Below, piece by piece: positions 12,801 through 24,400 of a DNA stretch of 64,000 bases. The stretch is from contig NC_079971.1 of NCBI RefSeq assembly GCF_029852145.1, positions 6,567,697 to 6,631,696 of the forward strand, read 5' to 3'. This stretch comes from Microplitis mediator (taxonomy: Eukaryota; Arthropoda; Insecta; Hymenoptera; Braconidae). The position numbers and the translations under genes were made by a program. The number at the start of each line of letters is the position of its first letter. Positions within the stretch are counted from its first letter, which is position 1. Under the pieces are notes generated by a model. It saw nothing but the letters and a program-made list of their open reading frames with translations. It was not told the DNA's origin and made no database searches.

Positions 12801-15800
12801 ATTTTTTCCATGTTATTTTTATGGAAAATATAAAAGTGCGATGAGGAACCTCTTAATGTTAATATTAAGAGAGTGTACCAGGTGATTTTCAAATGAACCA
12901 TTTTCACAGGTAAAGACCCAAATTATTAAACAAAATATGTCATTCGATGCGTAAACTTATTATTTATCGAATGAAATGTTTCTCGTTCGGAAATTGCAGT
13001 TTATATCTGAGAACGGCTCATTTGAAATTTCCATTTGCTAATGTAAGTGCAACAAGGACAGTTCCGTTCGTTCACATGTGTGTGAGAAAGAGAATAGATG
13101 GCACATCCTCTTAAGAGCTCTAATTTTCACAGGCGTCTTTTTTTATCTAAATGAAACTTTTGAACCTGTTTCCGAGAAAAAAAAAAATTTGTTATTTTTT
13201 GGATCACCCTAGTGTAGATAGCAAAGAGTACTGTTTGAAATTTTTTTTTTACAGAAAGTACTCAGTACTATTCCAGAGAGTAGCCACTACTATTTTTTTC
13301 CGTGTAGCACAGAGACAATTTTAAGATGTCTTTTTTAAAGATAAGACAATTTTTTTTTGTCTCAAAGTCACCTTTTTTTGGCATAAATAAGACATGCAAA
13401 TGTTGATTCCGGAAACAGAGAAAATTTGTGATGTTTTTCCTGTCTTATGTCAATTAAAAAGTCGTTTAGATGACATATTTTACCACTATTTGTAATTTAC
13501 TTTTTGTCGTCACTTTTGTCAAGTCTATTAAGTAGACATTTTTTCGTGACATAAATTTCTGATAGTTTTGTCAACATATTGGAGCCTTATCGATATGTCA
13601 AAAAACAGCCTAAAAACTGATATTTTATAGATGTCACAATTTCAAGTGTGCTACTTGGGCATGATCAGAAAAGTTACAAATAATTCAAAATTTTTTGGAT
13701 AAAATTGACGAATAATTGTAAACTTTTCGAATAATTCAAAAACTCGAATTTTCTTCGATTCGATTCGAATCTGATTCGCACACTTCTATATAAACTGAAA
13801 ACGACTGATCAAATTAATTGTGATTAATACATTCATATTTATGTTTTTTATTATTCGAATGGTGCTATTTTATAATGATCTTCCAATTTGTATTTTATGT
13901 AATTGACTGAATGATTACAAAACAGACAAAATAAATAAAATATTCAATTGTATTAATTAATTTTTCTCGTCCTTGTTAACTATATATGTATGCAGAGAAA
14001 TTAATGTAAAATCGTTGCTGGTTATTCATTGTCTCATGCTTATTCACTTTGTTTAAGGAGCTTTATAAATAGTATATTTATAGTGTTATATATAAGGTGA
14101 GAAACGACGACTTTAATTGGCTTTGTGTAAATAATAATTTATAAATGCACAAGTTCCAGATAATAGTTTTTAATTTATCAGCGATTGACTGGCTCGTACG
14201 TGCTTGTGTTGATAGGTGGAGAAACCCGTGACAGAAGGATTGAGTCATCGAACAAGGGATCAATGGGAAATTGATCGGTCTTCACTGAAGTTCGTAAGGA
14301 AACTTGGACAGGGACAATTTGGTGAGGTATGGGAAGGCTTGTGGAACAACACAACACCCGTTGCTATCAAGACTCTCAAACCAGGCACAATGGATCCTAA
14401 AGATTTCCTCGCAGAAGCACAAATTATGAAAAAACTACGTCATGCTAAACTTATACAACTGTATGCTGTTTGCACAATGGAAGAACCTATTTATATTATT
14501 ACAGAACTCATGAGAAATGGCAGTCTTCTTGAGTTCTTGCAAGGTAATATATATAAACACTAAAAAAAGGCCATTCGGTATCCGAAATGGAAGTAGATTT
14601 CTCATTATTTCTTTATTTTAAAGTTTAAAGACAAAATTGAATTGAAAATTAATTTTTTTTGACATTTTCAATGAATTTCGAGCTCAAAAACTGAGAAATA
14701 AAATAATTTGAAAATTTAAATTGCCACCTTTTCCTAAATACTCAACGAATTTTTTAAATTTTTGAATTTGATTACGATAATTGTCTTAACAAGTATGTCA
14801 AATTATGATCCTGAAGTTAGCAGACGATTAAGAATTTTTGATTTTTTTTTTTCAACAACTTAATTATCAAAAAAAATGAAAAAAAAATATGCACATGGAG
14901 AAAATTAAAAAAACTATAAGTGCAATTTTTAAAATATTTTTTTTTTTAATAATTTATCGATTTAAAAAATATCTGAAAATTATCAGAAGTCGGCTAACTT
15001 CAGTATCATGTCAAACTTCATAATCATCCGCTAATAACTTTAAAAAATCAATCATGGAACTTTGAACCTTTATCAAAGTTGAGAAATTATCCTAAAATAA
15101 AAAATGATAAAAGGAAAATATACCTCATTTTATCAGCTATGACATCCGTTTTACCCAATAAGGCAAATATCGATTTTCGTCAATTTGAAGATTAAAAATC
15201 GCCACCATTTCTAAACTAACTCATCGATTTTGCTAATCTTTGAACGTAACCGAGTTAATCACTTATAGAAAAAGTGTCAAGTTTCATTAACATACATATA
15301 AACTTTTGAACCAATGATATTTTTGGAATCTACTTGACAAATTATGAAAGACTCGCGAAATTCTTTGAAAATTCCACCATGAGAACAAACTCAATAGATA
15401 GATTTCTATGGAATCTACTAAAACTTTGTAGAAATTATTTATATAATAATATATTGTTTTGATAAATTTAAATTTATAGGAAAAGGTCGAGGATTGAAGC
15501 TTCAGCAGTTGATCGACATGTCTGCGCAAATCGCTGCTGGTATGGCGTATCTCGAGTCACAAAATTACATCCATCGGGATTTAGCAGCCCGAAATGTTCT
15601 TGTGGCTGATGGAAATGTTGTTAAAATAGCTGATTTTGGCTTAGCCCGATTAATAAAAGAAGACGAGTATGAAGCTCGTGTAGGTGCAAGATTCCCAATT
15701 AAATGGACCGCACCAGAAGCTGCCAATTACAGTAAATTCAGTATTAAATCGGACGTATGGTCGTTCGGTATACTTTTGACTGAACTTGTAACATATGGAC

Positions 15801-16474
15801 GAATTCCATATCCTGGTATGATAATATTTCAATTTAATATTTAGTATACTAAGTTAAGGTAAAAGACCTAGTACCCGATCACTCAAATATTTGAATATCT
15901 GTATTTACTAAATTTTACTACCTAGAGATATACAAATACATGAAGAAAACGGGTACTAGGTCTTTTATCTTATCGTCAAAAATTTTTTAATTTTCATATA
16001 ATAGGAATAAGTTCAGTTTCTTGAACAGTAGGCGTTATAATTAACGTTTATTTACTATTTTGGTTCAACGTTTCGTCACTTTTCCGACTTTTTCAAGTAC
16101 TCAGTTATTAACAAGTCGGGACACCAACGAAACGTTAAAAAAAAATTGTAAATAAACGTTAATTAAAACACCTGCTATCCAAGAAACTGTGAACTTATTC
16201 TTATTATATATAAAAAATGTGTATGGATCGTAATAATTTTGACATGTTAAAAAATATTCCTGTAGGTATGACAAATGCTGAAGTATTACATCAAGTTGAA
16301 CACGGCTACCGAATGCCATGTCCTCCTGGATGCCCGACAGCACTTTATGATATAATGCTAGAATGTTGGAATAAAGATCCAATGAAGAGGCCAACTTTTG
16401 AAACTCTTCAATGGAAGCTCGAAGATTTCTTTACAATGGAAGGCTCTGAGTATAAAGAAGCATCCGCATATTGA
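6881..16474 (+). CDS. Src42A: Src-family non-receptor tyrosine kinase, Src42A ortholog
   Basis: Membrane-attached tyrosine kinase acting in epithelial adhesion, wound and receptor signalling. Exons are 6881-7239, 7404-7525, 8658-8821, 14216-14543, 15480-15815 and 16266-16474; every phase joins correctly to give 505 residues. The start MGNCFSS fits N-myristoylation at Gly2 with a nearby palmitoylatable Cys4. The SH3 domain (ALYDYDARTDEDLSF) is at about residues 58-118, and SH2 follows (WYFRKIKRIEAEKK; FLIRDSESRHNDYSL). The kinase domain carries the glycine loop GQGQFGEVW, VAIKTLK, catalytic HRDLAARN, DFGLA, and APEAANYSKFSIKSDVWSFG. The tail ends SEYKEASAY with the inhibitory-type tyrosine. 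The RPVPQIP linker and near identity across SH3-kinase point to Src42A rather than Src64. Intron 3 (5.4 kb) and intron 2 are enlarged by foldback elements. No frameshift is seen. Confidence 0.97.
7545..8600. mobile_element. Foldback element in Src42A intron 2 with a nested TACACGG element
   Basis: The left end carries cccaagacaattcatcccc repeated in variants. The right end (about 8505-8590) carries the inverse (gggatgaattgtcttgg). Inside, about 7690-8022 is bounded by ttacacggaaaaaaatg and tttttttccgtgtag, the same termini as the element at 12.2-13.3 kb. So one non-autonomous element sits inside another. No coding frame. Confidence 0.6.
9303..9450. mobile_element. Family B MITE, copy 2
   Basis: Begins tgattttgaagttagc, contains catgtagaaaattaaag, and ends gacgtcggctaacttctgcg (inverted start). 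It lies in Src42A intron 3, directly left of the large palindrome. Confidence 0.6.
9467..10535. mobile_element. Near-perfect 1.07-kb palindrome (foldback element) in Src42A intron 3
   Basis: Two arms of about 489 bp (9467-9955 and 10048-10535) are near-exact reverse complements around a loop of about 92 bp. The ends are TGGGGCATTCCACGCCAAAT and its inverse, flanked by TA. Because of the palindrome, the same AT-rich open frames (for example 9469-9669 and its mirror 10333-10533) appear on both strands; they are low-complexity and not genes. It is probably a non-autonomous DNA transposon with TA target duplication. Confidence 0.85.
12199..13307. mobile_element. Middle element (TACACGGAAAAA ends) of the nest
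   Basis: Ends are tacacggaaaaaaaaaatag and ctatttttttccgtgta, followed inward by inverted ctactctctgggatagtac and gtactattccagagagtag. Short copies of actatcc-type motifs fill the left arm. It is itself interrupted by the element at 12384-13211. Confidence 0.75.
12384..13211. mobile_element. Innermost element (AGGGTGATCC ends) of the nest
   Basis: The left end is agggtgatccaaaaaataac; the right end is gttattttttggatcaccct. The inverted repeats continue through ctcggaaacaggtttaaaag and its mirror, at least 45 bp. The interior of about 740 bp has no coding signal. It is the youngest of the three insertions by position. Confidence 0.8.
14808..15009. mobile_element. Family B MITE, copy 3 (Src42A intron 4)
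   Basis: Begins atgatcctgaagttagcaga and ends gtcggctaacttcagtatca. About 200 bp, non-coding, between Src42A exons 4 and 5. Confidence 0.75.
15855..15974. mobile_element. Small palindromic MITE in Src42A intron 5
   Basis: Inverted ends taaaagacctagtacccg and cgggtactaggtctttta enclose about 80 bp. No coding content. Confidence 0.7.
16006..16203. mobile_element. Second palindromic MITE in Src42A intron 5
   Basis: Left aggaataagttcagtttctt and right aagaaactgtgaacttattc are inverted. Inner segments taacgtttattta and gtaaataaacgtta, and caacgtttcg and cgaaacgtt, also pair. It ends only about 60 nt before the last Src42A exon. Confidence 0.75.
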
Positions 16475-18358
16475 GTCTCATGTTTTGAACAAATAATTGA
16501 TTATATAAAATTAACGAACAAATAACATCTAATTTAAATAATTAAAAGAGATATAACCATAAATATTAATTCAGACTGGTAATCTTACTACGATCATCTA
16601 TATAGTAATGTTTATTTTTATAACGTCGCCGTTATTATCTCGTACTTGTTTACATGATATTCTGGCTGCCATATAACGAAAGAAAATAAGGAATGATTGT
16701 TAAGTAAGAGATATTAATAACAGGAGAAGAGTTTCGATGATTAATTATAATATTAAATCTATAAATAATGATATTTATAATCTTAGATTAGGTTAATAAA
16801 AAAATATACATTTTAAAAATGAGCAATTTAAATTATAAAATTTGATCTACCATATATTGAATGCTCTTCAATTAAATTACACGATAATTTAAATGGTCAA
16901 TCGATTTCAAGTTGCATTCAAATATATAAATATGATAATTTTATTGTCGACTGTAGATTGCAATTGAGACGTGTTCATAAATTTATAAAAATTGTGTTTA
17001 ATTTTTATTATTCATTTATTCTTCCGATGATAAACGCAGCTCAGCTCTATTTCTAATCAGTGATAATGATAATTATTGTGTGTAATATGAGATAATTTAC
17101 AAACTGGTCCGTCCATACGGCAAAAATGCGACGATTATCATACTAATAGAGGTTATTCATTCGATTTATTATGAGTTTATATTTACCCAGTACACCGGTC
17201 AGTGTACTTTTTTAAAAACTTATTTTTTTATTTTTTAAAAAATTTTAAGTACTGATTCAAAATTAACAAAAAAAAAATTACTCATAGCAAATCCTTGCGA
17301 AATTGAGTTTCTAATTCTTAAGATCATTATTAGACAGTGCCTCCAATTTTTTTAAATTTTCAATTACTCAACTGTCAATTGCATCAAAATTTTGATAATT
17401 AATTAAAAAAAATAGTCGTTGCAATTTCGCTGATATAAATTAAAAAAAAATTACTTACGGTTGATATCAATTGAGAATTTAAAGAAATTTGGAAAATAAA
17501 TTTCAGTAAATTTTATAATTTGAATTTAAAAATTTTTTAGACAAAAATTTATCCAACAAATTTTGTTTAACTTCGAAGTGATAGCGACTGTAATTTTGTT
17601 TTAATTTCATATCTTCGCGAAATTGTCGTTTTTCAATTAAGATTTTAATTTTTCTTTAATTAATTAATAAAATTTGAATGCTATGACAGTTGGAAGTCAT
17701 TGAATATTTAAAAAAACGGGGGCAGTGTCTGAGAATGCCCTTAATCCGATGCTATTTTTTATCGATTCATTACTTAGAAGTAAGTCGTTTTATAATCTTA
17801 CATCTATTATGAGAAAGTGATAAAAAATTTTTATATATTATTATTATTCTTATTGATTAATAGTCATCTTAGCGGTGTAATTTTTTTACAACCCCATTTT
17901 CAAGCAATCAATGTTATATTAACGTACTATAAAATCAGTTATTGATTTGTCAATTTCCTATAAATATCTATAGTTTTTTTTTATATTAACAAATGACGTC
18001 TTAAATAAATCATCAAGATGATGAGACTTGATTACAAATACTTTATACATAAAAGACACTAATTATGTGTGCATTTGTGTAGTATATATATATAAATATA
18101 AAATAGTAATACTGGAGAAAATAATGATCATGTTTTGTATAAATTATAAGAAAAATAACTAAAAAAAAACCCATGTGTATGTAGTAAGACCAATAATTTT
18201 TTATTTATGACGATTGAGAGGCCTCTACTCATCGCACGTGTTAACTAACTGATCTTTTTTTAATTAATAAAAAAGAAAAAAAAAAAAACATTACATAAAA
18301 CAAAGGAAGAATAATGAAACAGTTGATTGAGAGCAATTTAATGGATGTAATTGTCATA

Positions 18359-18965
18359 TTTTATGATACTGAAGTTAGCCGACGTTTAAAAATTTTTGGG
18401 ATTATTTAAAACTATAAATTATAATGATACTGAAGCTAGCAGACGTCTAATAATTTTTGGATTTTTTTCTAGACGATAAACCATAAAAAAAAAATATTTG
18501 CAAAAATTGCACATGTAGTTTTTTAAATTTTCTACATGTGCATTTTTTTAATTTATTTTTTTTTTTTTTTGTAATTGATTTTTGATAACAAAAATTCAAA
18601 AATTTTCAAATGTCTACTAACTTCAGGATCATAAATAAGAAAGAAAAAAAAAATTTTTTTAAATTGCACTTATTGTTTTTTTAATTTTCTACATGTGCAT
18701 TTTTTTTTTGATTTGTTAAAAAAAAATCCGTAAATTGTTAATTGTCTATTAGCTTCGAGATCATCATATTTTGTAATGAAACTGAAGTTAGCCGATATCT
18801 AATAATTTTTGGATTTTTTTTGAACGATAAATTAAAAAAAAAAAATATTTGAAAAAATTGCACTCATAGTTTTTTTAATTTTCTACATGTGCATTTTGTT
18901 TTTTTTTGATTTGTTGAAAAAAAAATCTGAAATTTGTTAATTGTCTACTAGCTTCAAGATCATCA
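18359..18965. mobile_element. Cluster of family B MITEs (at least three copies)
   Basis: Starts resembling atgatactgaagttagccga occur at about 18361, 18423 and 18778, with ends such as ctaacttcaggatcat near 18632 and tagcttcaagatcatcat near 18965. The shared interior ttttctacatgtgca appears three times. The first start is cut short after about 60 bp, so one copy is truncated by another. Confidence 0.7.
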
Positions 18966-19057
18966 TATTTTTCAGTGCGTCATTCCTTCTTAAGCGAGAG
19001 CTTAAATATAATTAATAATTTTAGGAACTGTATTCGAACGAAAAAATCTTTCGATAC

Positions 19058-19095
<38 letters not shown>

Positions 19096-19652
19096 TTGCT
19101 ACCTTGGATGGCAAATGCTTTATTTCCATAAATAATTTTTGTATATTGTGTTACTTAATCATTTAACATTTTTATTAAATTCTACTAAAAAAATAGACAT
19201 CCACGATATTATAATTTTTAAGATCATATAAATATATATCAAGGTACATTCAAAAATATGTTGACGCCGAAAGTACGTCCAGTGAACATCGATATTTTTT
19301 AAAATCATATATTATACGAATTTCAAATAAGAAAATATCTTTTTCTCAGATAGAATTTATGAATTTTTTGAGTTGGCTTTTTTTTCTACTATTGATTATT
19401 ATTCTTATTTTATAAATATTGATTATTATTAATTATTCAATTGTATTGATAATAAAATCAATGAAAAAAAAGTCATTGTTACTTTTTATGATTAATTATT
19501 TTTATTAATTAATTTCTCGTAGATTTATTATATATTTTTATTATCAAGTTTTGTTACAAAGATAAGTAACGACAACAATTCTATGAACGTTTATTGTTTA
19601 TCAATATCTATAAGTATTGTTTTGATTTAAAAATCGATACTCAATAATATTA

Positions 19653-19848
19653 AGAGTGTGAATGTAGCAGACATCAGACAACTTTAAAATTATAAATAAA
19701 TAGAGTAAATAATTTAAAAAATAAAATTTAAAAAAAATGCACTTATTAATTTTTAAATGCGCATTTTTTTTAAATTTTATTTTATTAATTATTTACTCTA
19801 TTTATTAATAATTTTAAATTTATCTGACGTCTACTAGATTTACTCATA
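19653..19848. mobile_element. Family A MITE, copy 2
   Basis: Starts gagtgtgaatgtagcagaca; ends ctgacgtctactagatttac. About 195 bp, near-palindromic, non-coding. Confidence 0.75.
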
Positions 19849-20025
19849 ATACTATTTCTTTGATAAAATACTTTAATATTTTTTTTTATGCCAATAAAAA
19901 AAATTAAACATTAAAATAATTTTTATACTGTAAAAAAATCATATACATATAAAATATCTTTGATAACTATTTCAGTTTATGATTATAAATATAATTAATA
20001 ATTCATAAATTTTTAATGATAATGA

Positions 20026-20187
20026 AAGTCGGCTGCCCAATTTCAAAACACAGTAACTGGCAAAAATAAAATTTTTGAAATATGCATCGAATCATGTTCA
20101 CAAGACTCCACTGGAACTAAAAATACTACAAAATCGATTTCGAAAAATTTGTCACATACTGTGTTTTGAAATTGGACAGCCGAAGTT
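20026..20187. mobile_element. Short MITE with 25-bp inverted ends
   Basis: Ends ggctgcccaatttcaaaaca and tgttttgaaattggacagcc are inverted, and the match extends through cagta. Interior of about 110 bp, no coding. Confidence 0.75.
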
Positions 20188-20326
20188 ACTTGTAAGTAAA
20201 GTAATATTTTTCAAATTTGAACGATCAGATTTTTTAAAGTTTTTGATCTGACATTTTTTTAAATTTTTTCTCTAAGTATTTTAGTCGTTTGTTTAAAATA
20301 AATAAATTTCTAATTGTCTGTTACTT

Positions 20327-20515
20327 TATGATCCTGAACTAATAGACAATTAATAATTTTCGGATTTCTTTTTCAACAATTAAATTTTAAAAATAAAAAT
20401 ATGCATATGTAGAAAATTAAAAAAGCTGCAAGTGCAATTTTTTCAAATATTTTGTTTTTATAATTTATCGTTTTTAGAAAAATCAAAAATTTATTAGACG
20501 TCGGGTAACTTTAAT
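20327..20515. mobile_element. Family B MITE, copy
   Basis: Starts atgatcctgaactaatagac and ends gacgtcgggtaactttaata. The interior has gtagaaaattaaaaaagctg. It is more diverged than other copies. Confidence 0.6.
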
Positions 20516-20674
20516 ATCGACTTATTTTCAGTGTCAATTTTATGATAATGAAATTAGCGGACAATTTTTTAAATTTTATAGACAAGTTACTTGTAAGTCA
20601 AATAAAATTTTTCAAATATGCACGTGCAGGTTTTTTAAAGTTTACGATATGAAATTTTTTCTCTAAGTATTTTG

Positions 20675-20870
20675 ATGAGTGTGAATGTAGCAGACATCAG
20701 GAAAATGTAAAATTATTAATAAATAGAGTAAATAATTGATAAAATAAAATTTGAAAAAAATGCGCATTTAAAAAATTTTAAATTCAATAAGTGCATTTTT
20801 GAAAAATATTATTTACTCTATTTATTCATAATTTTAAATTTGCTTGATGTCTGCTACATTTACACTCATA
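20675..20870. mobile_element. Family A MITE, copy 3
   Basis: Starts atgagtgtgaatgtagcaga; ends gatgtctgctacatttacac. About 195 bp, non-coding. Confidence 0.75.
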
Positions 20871-21492
20871 TATTTTGGTAGTTTATTTAAAAGAAATAAA
20901 TTTTTTTATTGTCTGCTATTTTCAGTGTCATAATTTTTAAATTTTATGTTTAGATTTTGTTGTGTTTCTACATTTTATCATCAATACATTTATTTTTTTA
21001 GTAACTTTGTGTTCCCCAGAACTCCCTAGATCGTATAAAAACCAGGTGGTTGATATTTCTTGTAGCGTGCAGGTAAGTGAAAAGGCGACAGGTGTTGGTT
21101 TGGCCTCAACCTGACCGGTAACACAATTACAGTTGGCTCTGGCTGGCTTTCATATTCATCAAAATTCGCGCGTTCTAATCACATGTGTCCAAATTTAAAA
21201 AATACCACATCTTAATTTTTAATTTTTTCATACCGACCACGTATTTTACAAAAATAATATATTTTAGTGAATATAAATGAATTTAATAAAATATTTAAAA
21301 TAAAATTCTCGAATCCACGTCCGGTTTTCAGTCACGGCCATGGCACGCGAACGTCTCGTAAATTCTTAGACAGTGAAAATAAAATAATAAAATATGCATA
21401 ATTATTGCTAAGTCGAGTGTGTATGTGTCCATGTGTGTGTTTTTTAAATTGAAATTTTAGTTGGATATTATGAGAAGCGACGTGCGATCAGA

Positions 21493-24400
21493 ATGCGGGA
21501 GGAAGAGCTCGAGATATCACTCAAGGTATATTTTTACCTGCATAAATTCTTTCGAGTATTACCTTCAGTAATTTTATTCCCTCCTTTTTTTATTCAAATT
21601 AAATGTCTCCGCCTTTTTTCACTGCGTTTTATAAAACAATTATTGATAAATAATTAAATTTTATTGATTTATTTAACGAAAGAATTTCATTACTTTGAAT
21701 ATAATGGAGTATAATATTATTTTTTATTTAAAAAAAATTATATTGTAAAGCTTCTTAATTATCGTTGAGTAGCTCTCCCTCTTGTTCTTAGCATGTATTT
21801 AACGGTACTCTTGTTATACTTGGTTTACCAATTCTCACACGTTACACCGTTTGATGATCTTGAAGATCACCAGGTAATAATTAGTACAGATCAATTGCAA
21901 GTACAATGCAAATTAATTAATGATCCCTGAATAATAACTGTAGCAAAACAATTTTAATAATTATTCAAATTAATAAACATGCAGGTCATTGCTGTACAAG
22001 TAATTTTGTAAATCAATAAATTTCCGAGTTGGACCGGTCTTCAAAAGTAGACCCCAGTGGAATTGTACCTTTTATACAACATATACATTCCATCATTTTC
22101 TTGTATACGTGTCCAATGCACCGTTACTGTATATGATCATAATACTTATCTGGACAATTCAATACATAAAAAGTATTAAAAACGGTTGATCTTGTCGACC
22201 AACTCTAGAACTTGGCTGGTTTCAAGCTCGGAGCGAATTATTGGTGGACTTTTCAGCTTGAGCTCAAAAAACGGGTTCACAAATATACATTTCGGTGATA
22301 AAGTCATCTTGTCCGATGATATCTTGGAACAAATCGATCGATTTGCACGTGTTTCGAAGAGATCGAGAGTTTGCTACGACTAAGATCTGATCAAACTTAG
22401 AAATTAATCGGTCGAGAAATTTACGAGTTATGCAAAAATTTTTTTTATTTTTCGTAGAACTTGTAAACTAGTCGATCGACTCTAAAAATGAATTAGTGAA
22501 ATTCACTGCGAATTAGTGGATACACTTAAAATTTTACGGATTAAATCCGGAGCGGATGACTGTCTATTTATTTAATCCCCTTGAAAAATTTACTCTTAAA
22601 GGAAATAAATTTTAAAATTAAAACTCCGAATCGGAGTGAATGCAGATTTAAATAAAATTCAGGTCACTCCGAAATCTGAAAAAAACATTCATTTGAAACA
22701 ACAAACTCCTTCTTTACTTCGTATACGGAGTGATTTTTTATCAAACTCCGTAACTCAGAGTGACGGAGTGAATTCGGATTTAAATAAAATCCGTAATCAC
22801 TCCCGATTTTTTGATGTGTATGCACTGAGAACCAGCTATAAGTATACTGATTAAATTAGTGGTATATTTATAGTTCGAGAAAAAGTGATTGTCCACTGAT
22901 TCGTAGTGAATTTCACTAAATCATTCTTTGAGAGGATCGACAAATCTAATGAACTCTGAGTTTTAGTGGAACCTTTTGATTGCCGCAATTCACGTTCAAT
23001 TCAGTTAATTTGTTCCAAAAATATCGTCGGACAACAAGTTTACATACACACACTCACACACACACGCACGGACGTCCATCCGGAAATAGTCAGAGTAATT
23101 TCCTATCTGATAAAAACTCAATTTTCAAAAATTGGACCGAAACCGATAACTCCTTTTTTTTAAATTTCAAATTTTCATAGCGGGAAGTTCAAAAATACTT
23201 AAGCATATTGACACTTAATTTATCTGATAAATTTACTTTTAACATATTTTACTCATTGTTATAAATTCTAGGTGGTCATAGTAGGAAATGGTGCAGTCGG
23301 CAAGTCCTCGATGATCCAGAGATTTTGTAAAGGAACGTTTACTAGGGATTATAAGAAGACAATTGGTGTAGATTTTTTGGAACGAGAAGTTGAGTGAGTA
23401 AATTAATTTTTACAAAAATGTGTAAAAATATAATTTAAATAAATTTGTTTAAAATAAATATTAATATTAGAGTTGATGGAGAAGACATAAGACTTATGCT
23501 GTGGGATACTGCTGGCCAAGAAGAATTTGACGCAATTACAGCAGCTTATTATCGTGGTGCACACGCATGTGTCTTAGCATACTCAGCAACAGATCGAGAT
23601 TCTTTCGACGCCATACCATCTTGGAAACTAAAGGAAAGTTTTTTTTTATATTACATTATTATTATATCTAAACATATATATGAACATCATTTTATATCTA
23701 TTTTCTACTTTAGGTAGAGAATGAGTGCGGAGAAATTCCGACGGTCTTGGTGCAAAACAAGATTGATCTTGTCGACCAATGTCAAATTGATCCGTAAGTG
23801 TTTGTTGTGAAATATTTTTTTTATTTTGTTCCAAAATTAACTCATCATAATTTAATTACTGTTATTATTAATAAGAAATGAAGCGGAGAGACTAGGTCGA
23901 GCATTGGGTTGTAAACTCCTACGCACATCCGTCAAGGAAGACGTGGGTGTAGTCAGTGTTTTCAGACATCTCGCCTCAAGATGTTTAATAGAAATGCGCA
24001 GGTGTGAAGACGACTTTCAAGATGACTTGAGATTGTACTCATCAGGACCTCGATCACCTTCTGTTATCAGTAAGCAATAATTTAGAGAAAAAAGCCCGTA
24101 AAAAAAAATTGTTGGCTCTTCTAAAATTCAAAATGTGACAGCGATCAACTTTTTTTGAACTGTTGAAAAAACAGCTCTTTTGGTCGTATTTTGCACTGAA
24201 AAAAAAAAATTAAAAAATTTATGATTTTTAATGGAATCGAAAAAAGTTTACAAGAGTCTAAAGACGTTCATTTAAAGTATTAAGTAAATTGTTTTCTTCT
24301 TTATATTTTTATGTTTAAAAAAAAATCGTCGTTGTGTCACGTGTTGAAGTTTGGAATAGTCAAAGCTTTTTCAACGATTTTTTTACAGTCTTCTATATTT

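Larger units (their letters stand above)
11932..13787. mobile_element. Outermost foldback (GTGTGCGAAT ends) of a three-level nest
   Basis: The left end aggggtgtgcgaatagtttg and the right end gaatctgattcgcacacttc are inverted. The left arm (about 11932-12110) is rich in aattcgaat and the right arm (about 13665-13787) mirrors it. It lies in Src42A intron 3 and is interrupted by the element at 12199-13307. Confidence 0.65.
16475..21460. other. Src42A 3' flank and intergenic region up to Rab23
   Basis: No coding exon is supported. The region is very AT-rich and holds many small elements (listed). An additional foldback at about 17320-17748 has acagtgcctcc at its left and gggggcagtgtctgagaatg at its right; the right end recurs at 51845-51868. 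A (TA)n microsatellite spans about 19061-19092. About 21000-21200 is richer in G+C and likely holds the Rab23 promoter; TATAAAA is at about 21036 and a strong donor-like GTGCAG/GTAAGTG at about 21071, consistent with an untranslated first exon. Confidence 0.45.
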
